A stretch of DNA of 64,000 nucleotides from SHZL01 sp963815185 (GTDB lineage Bacteria; Pseudomonadota; Gammaproteobacteria; Xanthomonadales; SZUA-36). Position numbers and translations under genes: made by a program. This document shows, piece by piece, positions 36,698-46,586 of the stretch. A model generated the notes under the pieces. That model saw only the letters and a list, made by a program, of their open reading frames with translations, was not told the origin of the DNA and ran no database searches. Position 1 is the stretch's first letter, and each line of letters starts with the position of its first letter. The stretch covers positions 1 to 64,000 of the forward strand of contig CAWFGC010000018.1 of the NCBI GenBank assembly GCA_963815185.1, in the 5' to 3' direction.

Positions 36698-39145
36698 ATG
36701 CACAGTCTCAAACGATTCATCATGATTAGCGGCACCACGTTCCTCGTATCCCTCCTTTTAGTTTCTCCAACCAGGGCCCAGCCGCTGCAAGGGCAGAGCA
36801 ACTCATCATCCTTGGAAGAAATCGTTGTAACCGCACAAAAACGAGAGCAAAGCGTGAACGATGTCGGCATGACCGTGAATGTGTTTAGCGGCAATCGGAT
36901 TCGGGACTTGGGTGTGGCCAGTGCCGAAGACATGGCCAGGTTCACACCTGGCCTTCAGATCAATGAGATCGCCGCAACAGGCGTTCCGCAATACACCATT
37001 CGGGGCGTTGGTTTCCAGGATTATACGACCTCCGCTTCATCCACTGTCGGTCTGTACATCGATGGCGTGAATCTGCCCTATCCGGTGATGAGTCGTGGCG
37101 TTTTATTCGATGTTGAACGGGTCGAAGTGCTGAGAGGCCCGCAGGGTGATCTTTATGGCAGAAATACGACCGGCGGGCAGATCAACTTTATCAGCAGGAA
37201 GCCTACCAGTGAGTTTGCGGCTGGCATAAGGGCAGGCTATAGCTCGTACAAAACGATAGATGGGGAAGGCTTTGTGAGTGGTGCTCTGACCGATGGCGTG
37301 CGCGGAAGGCTGGCTTTCAAAAGTACCCATTCAAGCGAGGGTTGGCAGCAGAGTTTGACCCGGGACGATGAGTTGGGCAAAAAAGATGTTGACGCCATTC
37401 GCGGTATCCTGGATTTCGACATAAACGATAAAGCAAGCGCCGAACTCAACCTGCATTACGTCAAGGATAAATCCGATAACACGGCGCCAACTGCCTACAA
37501 TGGTACCGAAGTGGGCCTTGCGGAATTCAATCTGCCTTATATCCCTCTGGATCAATACTTGTTCGGTGGCCACGCGGGCGAGACGCCCCCATGGTACTCA
37601 TCAGGTGACAATCGCGCCGCCGATTGGACCAATAGCTATACCAGCCCCATCACGGGTACTACCTGGAATTTCAGGCCCAAGCGGGATAACGAGCTAAAGG
37701 GCGTCTCCGTCAAATTGGCTTGGGATCTGGGCAACGTGACTTTAAACTCGCTGACCAGCTATGACGAATTCAGCCGCGTAGAAGCAAATGAAGGTGACGG
37801 AGGCGCCTTCAACGATACTGCGAACATCAACACCACTGACATCGACTCGTTTACACAGGAATTCACGTTGTCGCAAGATATGGAGGAATTGATGTGGATT
37901 GCCGGCTTGTACTATTCCAAGGATAACCTCGACGAGCTTTACCATTTCTTCATGCCGGATTCGTTTTTTGGTTATGGCGCGGTAGCATTCGATATTCCTC
38001 CATTCAGTTTCGCGCCCATACTGGAATTGGATACCAGCTACAAACAGAAAACCGAATCAAAGGCCGTTTTTGGCCACGTCGAGTGGTCGTTTGCGGACCA
38101 GTGGCGGTTAACGGTTGGTGCCCGTTATACCGAAGAAGACAGGAAGTGGTCAGGCTGTACTTTCTCCGCTTCGGACAACTCACTGGGTAATTTCCTGAAT
38201 TTTGCGTTCGGTTCCACCCTGCAGGCTGGAGATTGCGGTACCGTTGATGATGACCCCAACTCAGCCACCTATGTTTTTGCGCTACTGGGAACACCCAATG
38301 TAAACGATGCCTTCCATGTCTATACGGACACGATCAACACCAAGAAATGGATGGGAAAATTGGGTGTCGACTATCAGGTCAATGACGACATGCTTTTCTA
38401 TGCAACGGTGTCGCACGGTTTCAAGTCCGGTGGGTTCAACGGCGCCAATTCAAATGCTACCCGGCAATTGCAGCCGTATGGTCCGGAAAAGCTGACGGCG
38501 TATGAACTCGGTACAAAAATGACCCTATTGGAAGAATCGATGCAGTTGAATGCGGCCACATTCTATTATGACTATAAGGACAAACAGGAAAAGGAACTCG
38601 CAGTCACATTCGTAGGCAATATTGACGGACTGACCAACGTACCGAAGTCCGAGATATACGGCGCTGAGCTTGAATTGCAGTGGGTGCCCGTCGAGGGTCT
38701 GAATATAAACCTGGGCGCCGCCTGGTTAAAAACCGAGGTTCTGGAATGGCAGGCTGTCGACGGCGACGCCAGCGTCTGGCCTGACGTGGTTACCTTCGAT
38801 GCTTCCGGCCTCAAGTTGCCCCAGGCGCCCGAGTGGTCATACAGCGGTTTGGTCAGTTACCGATGGCCTGTGGGCGCGAATTTGTATCTGGAAATTGGCG
38901 GTGATTTCAACTATACCGACTCAACGTCGGGTGGATCTCAAGCGACCAACGCAACAACTGACTATACGATCTATGACGCCAGGATTACCTTGGGCGATAT
39001 ACAAGGAAAGTGGAGCGCCCAGGTTTGGAGCCGAAACATTACTGATGAGTACTACTACCCTTCAGCCTTTGTTGCAAATGGCCCATTCGTGCGTATGGTT
39101 GGAATGCCCCGCACGGTCGGGATTACGGTTGCCTACAATTGGTGA
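36698..39145 (+). CDS. TonB-dependent outer-membrane receptor
   Basis: 815 residues. A signal peptide (MISGTTFLVSLLLVSPTRAQ) is followed by a TonB-box-like LEEIVVTAQKREQSVNDVG, the plug domain (RDLGVASAEDMARFTPGLQI, VEVLRGPQGDLYGRNTTGG) and a 22-strand barrel ending in an aromatic residue (GITVAYNW). GGGAG precedes the ATG. The IVVTAQKRxQ type is common in degraders that import non-iron carbon sources. It is followed within 40 bases by the amidohydrolase, so it likely imports that enzyme's substrate; iron uptake is the alternative. Confidence 0.92.
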   Translation: MHSLKRFIMISGTTFLVSLLLVSPTRAQPLQGQSNSSSLEEIVVTAQKREQSVNDVGMTVNVFSGNRIRDLGVASAEDMARFTPGLQINEIAATGVPQYTIRGVGFQDYTTSASSTVGLYIDGVNLPYPVMSRGVLFDVERVEVLRGPQGDLYGRNTTGGQINFISRKPTSEFAAGIRAGYSSYKTIDGEGFVSGALTDGVRGRLAFKSTHSSEGWQQSLTRDDELGKKDVDAIRGILDFDINDKASAELNLHYVKDKSDNTAPTAYNGTEVGLAEFNLPYIPLDQYLFGGHAGETPPWYSSGDNRAADWTNSYTSPITGTTWNFRPKRDNELKGVSVKLAWDLGNVTLNSLTSYDEFSRVEANEGDGGAFNDTANINTTDIDSFTQEFTLSQDMEELMWIAGLYYSKDNLDELYHFFMPDSFFGYGAVAFDIPPFSFAPILELDTSYKQKTESKAVFGHVEWSFADQWRLTVGARYTEEDRKWSGCTFSASDNSLGNFLNFAFGSTLQAGDCGTVDDDPNSATYVFALLGTPNVNDAFHVYTDTINTKKWMGKLGVDYQVNDDMLFYATVSHGFKSGGFNGANSNATRQLQPYGPEKLTAYELGTKMTLLEESMQLNAATFYYDYKDKQEKELAVTFVGNIDGLTNVPKSEIYGAELELQWVPVEGLNINLGAAWLKTEVLEWQAVDGDASVWPDVVTFDASGLKLPQAPEWSYSGLVSYRWPVGANLYLEIGGDFNYTDSTSGGSQATNATTDYTIYDARITLGDIQGKWSAQVWSRNITDEYYYPSAFVANGPFVRMVGMPRTVGITVAYNW

Positions 39146-39183
39146 CCTGGCCAGACATTTTGACGACTTTGGAGATGTAGGTG

Positions 39184-40941
39184 ATGAAACATATTGCCCG
39201 ATTTGTCATTGTCATGACGGTTGTCTGTATTTTACCGGCAAAGGCGCAAAGCGTCGCAGAGTCAAAAATACTCGCTCACGGAGGAGCTGTTGACCTGATC
39301 ATGGTCAATGGCAAGGTCAAAACGCCGTCCGGTTGGGTTGCTGCTTTGGCTATTCGGGATGGGTTGATTGTAGCTGTTGGTGAGTCTGAAATGATCACCG
39401 CCATGCGTGATGAAAACACCCAGGTGATCGATTTGGCTGGCGATACCGTACTTCCAGGGTTGAGTGACTTGCATGTGCATCCGATTTACGCGGGCATCCG
39501 TGCCAGAGAGTGCAGTATTCCGCAAGGCTCGACGCTGGCGGAAACGCAAAAAATAGTGGCGGCCTGCGTTGCAAAAGTGGGCCCTGGTAAATGGGTCACC
39601 GGCGGGCAGTGGGACGCGTCTGCCCTCGGGCAGGTGCCAAATCATGAAATGCTGGACGGTATAGCTCCGGATAACCCCATATTGCTGGAGGACACCAGCG
39701 GCCATAGCGCATGGGTAAATGCCAAAGCGCTTGAAGTGGCCGGTATGACCCGGGAAACCCCTGATTCGGAAGGCAGTATCATCGAGCGCGACGCCAACGG
39801 TGAGCCCACGGGCGTCCTGCGGGAGGGGGCGATAGAGTTGGTGAGGAAGTACATACCAGGGTACACCGATGAGGAAGTCCGCTCGGCGTTGATCTGGTCT
39901 TTGAATAAAATGCTTTCGTACGGCATCACTTCTTTCACCGAGGCATCGGTTGGCTTTACCGCGGGTTCTGAGAAAGAACTCAGGGCCTGGGCAGCCCTGG
40001 CCGACGGTGGGATTCTCAAGCAGCGTGCAAGACTGTGCCTGACATGGATGCAGAACAATGCTGAAGCCGAGGATGTGATCACTGCCAGGAACCTTTATGC
40101 GCGAGACCGCGTTTCCCCCGACTGCGTCAAAATTTTCCTCGATGGTGTACCGACTGACAGCCATACTGCGGCAATGCTGCAGCCGTACGAGGGTTCTGTA
40201 GAAGGCCGGGAAGATGAAGCCAGTCGCAGCGGCGTATTGTTGGTGTCCCAGGATGCTTTGAATGAGGCGGTGACGCGCTTTGACCGGATGGGGCTGACGG
40301 TGAAATTTCATGCTGCAGGCGATGCGGCGGTGCGGGCCGGAATCAACGCGGTTGAAGCGGCCCTGAAAGCCAATGGCTTTGGTGGCCAATTGCACGATGT
40401 TGGGCACTGCACATTCGTGGCTGCAGAAGACATAGCCCGTGCCCGGGCGATAGGAGTCACTTTCGAAGTGTCCCCTTATCTGTGGAGCCCAAGCCCAATC
40501 AACGACGATATCACCGCGGCAGTCGGGGCAGAGCGCATTAAACGGGTCTGGCCGGTGCGCGAAATGATCGAATCCGGTGCGCTCGTGGTTCCGGGTTCCG
40601 ATTGGTCCGTCGTGCCGTCGGTTAACCCCTGGATTGGCCTGGAGATTCTGGTTACCCGCGAAGTTCCCGGCGGCAGTCAAAAATCCTTTGGCAAGGCTGA
40701 GGCTATCTCCATCGATCAGGCCATTGATATGTTCACGGTCAATTCTGCAAAGCAAAGAGGCATGGCGGACAAAGTGGGCCGTATCGAGCCGGGGATGCTG
40801 GCTGACGTAATTGTCATCGATCAAAACCCGTATGAAGTTCCAATCACCCGGGTGCATGACACAAAAGTCCGGATGACCTTTATTGAAGGTGAAAAAGTGT
40901 TTGATGCAAATACCATGGCTGAAACAAAAGACAGTGAGTAA
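39184..40941 (+). CDS. Exported YtcJ-like amidohydrolase
   Basis: About 585 residues of the amidohydrolase_3 type. A GTG at 39181 and an ATG at 39184 are adjacent; GGAGATG lies upstream. A signal peptide (FVIVMTVVCILPAKAQS) shows export, which is uncommon for this family. Metal-site segments are LSDLHVHP, KFHAAGDAAVRAG and GSDWSVVPSVNPW. The GSIIERDANGEPTGVLREGA block is typical of YtcJ. It probably hydrolyses an amide or cyclic imide in the periplasm. It is followed by a GTG-start gene that overlaps its stop by 8 bases. Confidence 0.88.
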   Translation: MKHIARFVIVMTVVCILPAKAQSVAESKILAHGGAVDLIMVNGKVKTPSGWVAALAIRDGLIVAVGESEMITAMRDENTQVIDLAGDTVLPGLSDLHVHPIYAGIRARECSIPQGSTLAETQKIVAACVAKVGPGKWVTGGQWDASALGQVPNHEMLDGIAPDNPILLEDTSGHSAWVNAKALEVAGMTRETPDSEGSIIERDANGEPTGVLREGAIELVRKYIPGYTDEEVRSALIWSLNKMLSYGITSFTEASVGFTAGSEKELRAWAALADGGILKQRARLCLTWMQNNAEAEDVITARNLYARDRVSPDCVKIFLDGVPTDSHTAAMLQPYEGSVEGREDEASRSGVLLVSQDALNEAVTRFDRMGLTVKFHAAGDAAVRAGINAVEAALKANGFGGQLHDVGHCTFVAAEDIARARAIGVTFEVSPYLWSPSPINDDITAAVGAERIKRVWPVREMIESGALVVPGSDWSVVPSVNPWIGLEILVTREVPGGSQKSFGKAEAISIDQAIDMFTVNSAKQRGMADKVGRIEPGMLADVIVIDQNPYEVPITRVHDTKVRMTFIEGEKVFDANTMAETKDSE

Positions 40942-41764
40942 TCAATTGACCAAGTTCATACCTCTGCTATCCGTCGCAATTTTATCAATGCTTGAGATAA
41001 GCCCTTCCATGGCCAGTGATTCCCGGTCTGGTGTCGATAATCAGTGGTTTTACATGGTGAAAACCAAGCCTTCAGACCCAGCCAGGGAGGCCGAATTCAA
41101 CGCATGGTATGACGAGGTCGATATTCCAGATGTACTGGAAGTTCCCGGTTTCATGCGAGCTCGCCGAGCGGTAGAACAAGTAATTCCTGAAATTCCGTCA
41201 GCTAATTTGAAGGATGATGACAGTAAGTACGTCGCACTCTACGACATCGAAACCAATGATATAGATACATCCATTATCGATCTCTATGTGGCGGCTCGCA
41301 AAATGGTGGCTATGGGCCGGCTCACAAATGACTTGAAGGTTGTAGAGGCGAATTACTACCAGATGGTCGCGCAGCCCATTGACGTAACGGCCTCCGAACC
41401 GGCAAACAAAAACAAGTATGTATTTATCAAGAAAATTCTTTGCTGCAAAGACTTGGCATCTCAAAAACAGTTTCTTGACTGGTTTGACAATACTTTTGCG
41501 CCTGAAATCGTGGGGGCGAAAGCTCTGACCCGTGTAAATCTATACCGGCTCTATCGCGTGATGGAGGTGCTTACCGTTGCGCCGGAGGAAATACCACATT
41601 TTCTGCTAGTTTATGAATTTGAAGGGGATTCAGCTGATCAAACCGTCCGGCAAATTAACCAGACAGTCAGCAATCTCAATGAAGCCGGCCGGCTTAGCAA
41701 ACTATACGTCGAAGGTGACTCGGTAGTTTATAGGGAAATGAGTGACATGAAATCGACAGAGTGA
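40934..41764 (+). CDS. Exported dimeric alpha/beta-barrel (EthD-like) protein
   Basis: About 276 residues. GTG at 40934 overlaps the preceding stop (GTGAGTAA) and is followed by a signal peptide (FIPLLSVAILSMLEISPSMA). Two similar halves are visible: FYMVKTKPSDPAREAEFNAW with YDEVDIPDVLEVPGFMRARR, and YVFIKKILCCKDLASQKQFL with DWFDNTFAPEIVGAKALTRV. Each looks like one ferredoxin-like alpha/beta barrel unit of the EthD/DUF4286 type, so it may be a tandem repeat folding as a pseudo-dimer. Family members bind or convert hydrophobic or aromatic metabolites. Its operon position suggests a role in the same pathway. Confidence 0.65.
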   Translation: MSNQLTKFIPLLSVAILSMLEISPSMASDSRSGVDNQWFYMVKTKPSDPAREAEFNAWYDEVDIPDVLEVPGFMRARRAVEQVIPEIPSANLKDDDSKYVALYDIETNDIDTSIIDLYVAARKMVAMGRLTNDLKVVEANYYQMVAQPIDVTASEPANKNKYVFIKKILCCKDLASQKQFLDWFDNTFAPEIVGAKALTRVNLYRLYRVMEVLTVAPEEIPHFLLVYEFEGDSADQTVRQINQTVSNLNEAGRLSKLYVEGDSVVYREMSDMKSTE

Positions 41765-42687
41765 TGAAGCCTGTTCGGTCATACTTGGTTTTGGTATGCA
41801 TGGGGTTGTTTGCTTCCGGCTGCGATGCATCGCCAGACCCAGAAGCACATATTGTTGGAGTGGATGTCTTCCAGGGCGGGTTTGCGACGGTAAATTCGTT
41901 TGTTTTTTCCAATGGCAAATCACTCCTCGTCATGGATGTGCAGCGCAAGACCTACGAGGCTGAAAAGCTTGTTGATCTGATAAAAGAAAAACACCTGCCC
42001 TTAACCAAGATCCTGATCACCCATGGGCACACCGATCACTTCACAGGAATGCCTCTGTTCCTGAAAGAATTCCCCGATGCGCAAATTGTCGTAGCCAATG
42101 AAGACATCAAGCGCGACATCAAAGCCTACGCGATATACATGGGCAGCGGCGGTGAAACGGGCGCGGAACCGGCGTTGGAACCGCCGCTACGGCCGAAATC
42201 GGCAGAAAATCCCGGCGGCTTCGATTATGAAAACAACATCCATGTGCTTGCCGGTAACACGCTGACATTGGATGGCGGCGGCACACTGGAGCTTGACACC
42301 GACTACAAGCCCGCAGAAGCCAAACACACAACTACCGTCTACAGCAAAGATCTCAACGCATTATTTCTGTCGGACCTGGGATATAACAAAGTACATCTTT
42401 GGATGGGGGATGACATCAGCAGACAGGACATCGCCAATTGGCGGGAAGAATTGGGCAACATCAAGGCTAAATATGCTGCGCTGAATCCAACGGTCTATCC
42501 GGGTCATGGCGATGTAGCCGACATGACCCTGTTCGATACCATGATTCAGTATATCGACGATTACACGCGCATTACCTTGGCGGCAAAATCCAGGTCCGAA
42601 GCGATGGATCAAATGATTGCGTTATATCCCGATTACAAGGAAGCAGATTTTTTTCTGAAATACAGCGTCGAGAATCACGTGAAATAA
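41764..42687 (+). CDS. Metallo-beta-lactamase-fold lipoprotein
   Basis: About 308 residues, started by ATG at 41764 (a GTG precedes it) in overlap with the previous stop. The N terminus has a lipobox (GLFASGC), so it is a lipoprotein of the inner or outer membrane. The metal-binding motif is ITHGHTDHFTG, with further ligands expected at EAKHTTTVY, FLSDLGYNK and VYPGHGDVAD. The fold hydrolyses esters, lactones, amides or thioesters. With the exported amidohydrolase and the receptor it forms an apparent periplasmic degradation set. Confidence 0.85.
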   Translation: MKPVRSYLVLVCMGLFASGCDASPDPEAHIVGVDVFQGGFATVNSFVFSNGKSLLVMDVQRKTYEAEKLVDLIKEKHLPLTKILITHGHTDHFTGMPLFLKEFPDAQIVVANEDIKRDIKAYAIYMGSGGETGAEPALEPPLRPKSAENPGGFDYENNIHVLAGNTLTLDGGGTLELDTDYKPAEAKHTTTVYSKDLNALFLSDLGYNKVHLWMGDDISRQDIANWREELGNIKAKYAALNPTVYPGHGDVADMTLFDTMIQYIDDYTRITLAAKSRSEAMDQMIALYPDYKEADFFLKYSVENHVK

Positions 42688-42699
42688 TGTGATATGATG

Positions 42700-44624
42700 T
42701 TAAAACTCGATTGGTCCTAATTCCACGACACGGTTGGTTGGAATATTGAAGAAGTCGCTAACTGTACGCGCGTTTCGGGCTAATGCCGCGAAGACCAGAA
42801 ACTTCAGGCGGGATAACACACTGCGTTCGCGTGTTGACGGAACAATTTAGTCTCTCGACAGGAAGTAGGACACTTGCTGGGCGTCGAGGGTCAGGCCGTA
42901 TGGGCCACACATTTCCACCGCCGCACCTACATCGGGGCGATCCATGAAGCCATACCGGACGATCACCTTCCAGCAATTGTTGCCCAAATCGTCGCAGCTA
43001 ATGCTGTCTTCTGTGCGGACCCATGGCACTTCGCTGAACTCTACGGTGAGAAACACATTACATTCATGCAGCACTTTATAGTGCTTGAGACTATGCAAAA
43101 GCGCATGTGGCGTGGAGTCCGGAGCCGAGGTGAAAAACACCGCCGCGCCCGGAACGCGTTGCGGGGGTGAGCCAAACAGCGAATTCAGAAATGGCTGCAG
43201 TGGGACGGATGACTTGCGCGACGTCGCTTGCAATTTGCGGCGGCTCTGTCTCGAGTTCAGCATGACAGCAAAAACCACGGCGCCCAATAGCAGCGGAAAC
43301 CAGCCGCCTTCGAATACCTTGTGCAAGGCTGCAGCAAAGAACGCGACATCGAAAAACATGAAAAAACCGGTGGCGAATACGGCTAAGCAGATGGGGTAGC
43401 TCTAGCCCGGCCGGATAACAAAGAACGTCAGAATGGTGGTTGTCAACATGGTTGCCATGACTGCTACGCCATACGCCGATGAAAGCCGGGACGAAGAACC
43501 AAAACCAATCACGGCTGCCAATACGGCTATGAGCAGTATCCAATTCACCGTGGGTAGATAAATTTGTCCCTTCGCCCTGGATGAGGTATGCATCACCGCC
43601 ATGCGTGGCAGATAACCCAGTTTGATAGCCTGTTGTGTCATCGAGTAGGCTCCGGAAATCGTGGCCTGTGAGGCGATGATGGTTGCAGCGGTCGCCAGGA
43701 CAATCATCGGATACAAGGCCCTGCAGGAAATGTCAGATAAAACGGATTTGCAATGGCTCGAGGATCGGCGATCAGTAGCGCTCCCTGCCCAAAATAATTG
43801 AGCACCAATGATGGTGCAACCAGGCTGAACCATGCGAACCTGACGGCTCTTTTGCCGAAGTGGCCCATGTCGGCATAAAGCGCCTCGGCACCGGTAATGG
43901 CGAGCAGCACCGACCCCAGAACGACGAACGATGCGAAGCCGTTGGCGGTGACAAATCGAATGGCATGCAATGGATTTACCGCTGCCAGAATGCCGGGGTT
44001 TTTCGCAATGTTCCAGGCGCCCGAGGCGGCGAGAGCGGTGAACCAAAGAACGCATACAGGTCCAAAAAGCTGCCCTACGAATCCCGTGCCATATCGTTGT
44101 ATCAGAAAGAGTCCGATCAAAATCCCGGTCGAAATCGGAATGATGTAAGGCTTGAACACATCGGTGCCGACCTCGAGGCCTTCCACCGCGGACAACACAG
44201 AAATGGCTGGTGTAAGCACCGCGTCTCCATAGAACAGCGAAGCGCCGAATACGCCGATGAGCATCAGAGCGGTGGCCAGTCGCGGCCTGTTTCTTACAGA
44301 GGTCAACGCAAGGGCAAGCAGGGCCATGATCCCTCCCGCGCCCTGGTTGCTGGCGCGCAGGATCAATGTGACGTACTTGAGCGAGACGACAATCATCAGG
44401 GCCCAGAAAATGGCCGAAATCCCTCCCAGTATGTTTTCCCCGGTGAGGCCAATGCCATGCTGTGGATTGAACGTTTCCTTCACGGCATAAAGCGGGCTCG
44501 TGCCGATGTCCCCGTATACCACTCCCAGAGCAAGCAAGGCGAGCGCCCCGGTGGATTGTGCCGGAGCGTGCCCTGGCGTGTCAGTGGGCTTGATTCCGGG
44601 CGGGGCGGATGCGCGCGTGCCCAT
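42700..44624 (-). pseudogene. kup: Kup-type low-affinity potassium uptake protein, disrupted
   Basis: Potassium transporter with about 12 helices, 641 codons from ATG 44624 (GAGGAAAAA upstream). The N-terminal half is intact to GNPFYLTFP-like residues (LGVVYGDIGTSPLYAVKETF, GGIMALLALALTSVRNRPRL). Near 43740 the frame changes, continuing LYPMIVLATAATIIASQATI and SAYGVAVMATMLTTTILTFF. A TAG at 43402-43404 stands where Trp (TGG) would fit (RPG-stop-SYP), and a TAA near 42850 precedes the last 50 codons (ending VSDFFNIPTNRVVELGPIEF), all in the same frame. It is thus broken in three places. It sits beside KdpD/KdpE-like genes. Confidence 0.82.
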
Positions 44625-44750
44625 GAGTTTTTCCTCTTCCCTAAAAAATGCGCAGTCTAGACTCCGGATACCGGCTTGCACAGGCGGAAAGCAAAATTTT
44701 TATGGTTTCTTTATGACTTTTCCCAGGGAGCTTTAGGCTATAGTGCGCGA

Positions 44751-45825
44751 ATGAACAAAGCTGCTGGTTGGTTGGGTTACATCTGCGCAGTAAGTCTGGT
44801 GGCGATCTGCACCCTGGTGGGTTTTGCCATGACGCCGCGTTTTGATGTGGTCAATGTCGCGATGGTCTATCTGCTGGCGGTCGTCATCATCGCGTTGACA
44901 TTCAGCCGTTGGGCAGCGATCGCGAGTGCCGTACTGAGCGTTGCAGCCTTCGATCTTAGCTTTGTGCCGCCACCGGGTACATTTACCATCAGCGACCTGC
45001 AGTATCTGCTCACCTTTTTCATCATGCTGGTCGTGGCTTTGGTCATTTCCAGACTCATGGAGCGCGGCAAGGAACAGGCGCAAGAGCAGAGCAAACTGGC
45101 GATCGAAGCAGAGTCGGAAGCCAATCGCCGGGCATTACTTGCCTCGATTTCTCACGACCTTCGCACGCCATTGGCCGTGTTGATGGGAGCGTCATCGAGT
45201 CTGGTCGAAACAGGGGACAGGATGGACCCGGAGGAGCGCGCAGCGCTTGCCGCCAGCATCTATAGCCGAACGTGCGAAATGACGGACCAGGTGGACAAGA
45301 TTCTTCAAATGACCCGAATTGAATCCGGCGCCATCAGGCTGGACCTGGAATGGTCTTCCATTGCGGAACTTGCGGGTGCGGCCCTCGCGCGCCTGAGTGG
45401 ACATCTGGCCCATCACCATGTCCTGGTTGAAATCCCGGGCGATCTGCCACTGATTCACGTGGACGCCACGCTCATCGAGCAGGTGCTCGTCAATCTGTTG
45501 GAAAACGCGGCGCGGCATACTCCGGCGGGCACGATAGTCCGCTTGCGTGCATGCTTGCGGCCCGAGGATCTGGCGGTATCTGTCGAAGACTACGGGCCTG
45601 GCATCGAGGAGGCTGAAATCGCGCGTTTGTTCGTCAAGTTCAGTCACCCCAGAGCGGCAGCATCTGGAAGCGGCGTCGGCCTCGGCCTTGCGATTTGCCG
45701 CGCGCTCCTGAAGTGATGGTGGAAAGATCTGGGCCGAGAGACTGCCGGATGTCGGCAGCGCCTTTCGCTTTTCTTTGCCCTTGAAGCCTCCCCCTGAGCC
45801 TCCGGCAGACAGTGAAACGGCCTGA
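44751..45825 (+). pseudogene. kdpD: KdpD-like sensor histidine kinase without N-terminal domain, frameshift at 3' end
   Basis: ATG 44751 starts a protein that corresponds to the C-terminal half of KdpD: DUF4118-type membrane block of about four helices (residues 1-100), HisKA with the phospho-accepting His (RALLASISHDLRTPLAVLMG) and a HATPase domain (NLLENAARHT, VEDYGPGIEE, GSGVGLGLAICRALL). The large KdpD and USP domains are absent. A single-base indel near 45712 gives a premature stop at 45716; the true end is in another frame (SDGGKIWAERLPDVGSAFRF) to 45825. Because the loss affects only the final strands, partial activity is conceivable. Confidence 0.8.
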
Positions 45826-45826
45826 C

Positions 45827-46523
45827 GTGACCAAACCGGCAGCTACCATACTAATCGTCGAAGATGACCCGGAAATCCGAACGCTTCCTCAGGTCATCTC
45901 TCGTTGCAGCTGGCTACAAGGTGGCGCAAAGCCCGACCGGTCGAAGAGGGACGATTGACGCTGCTACCCACAAACCGGACCTCGCCATCGTCGACCTGGG
46001 CCTGCCCGACTTCAATGGCCTGGATGTCATCCGGCGGATTCGGGAGTGGTCGCACATGCCGCTCATCGTGCTCTCGGCTCTGGCGCAGGAAAGGGTAAAG
46101 CTGGATGCGTTCAATGCGGGCGCAGACGACTATGTAACCAAACCCTTTGGGATTGCGGAATTGCTTGCGCGCGTGCGCGTCGCTTTGCGGCACGCTGTCT
46201 GGGCCAGCTCTGGTGATCGTATCATCAAACTCGCTGCGGTCACTATCGACCTGGATGCTCGATCTGCGCAGCGTAATGGATCCACCATCCACCTCACCCC
46301 GATAGAGTTTCGCATTATCGCCTGTTTGGGAAATCATCTGGACATGGTAGTCACTCATCGCCAACTGTTGGTTAGTGTGTGGGGGCCTACGCATGCAGAA
46401 GACACGCATTACCTGAGAATCTACATGAAGCAGCTGCGCGACAAGCTCGAAGCCGATCCCCTGAGACCGCGCCACTTGATCACCGAAACCGGAGTTGGAT
46501 ACCGCCTGGTGTCCGAAAATTAG
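45827..46523 (+). pseudogene. kdpE: KdpE-like response regulator, frameshift in the N-terminal region
   Basis: OmpR/PhoB-class regulator of about 231 residues. GTG at 45827, one base after the kinase stop, begins VTKPAATILIVEDDPEIR, which holds the acidic pocket. Near 45880 the frame changes to FLRSSLVAAGYKVAQSPTG and continues with the phospho-acceptor Asp (LAIVDLGLPDFNGLDVI), the conserved Lys (DDYVTKPFGIAELLARVRVA) and a winged-helix domain (LTPIEFRIIACLGNHLDMVV, GVGYRLV). In the family it controls kdpFABC; here no kdpFABC is present, only the broken kup upstream. Confidence 0.8.
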
Positions 46524-46586
46524 AACCACCCAGGGGCCTCGAAATGTTTATCGAATTGCGCGGTGAATCGATAAAAACCGTTGGAT

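Noticed and set aside
39262..40857. 531-codon antisense open frame opposite the amidohydrolase
   Set aside because: It is the mirror of a well-supported gene, with no start signal or recognisable domain.
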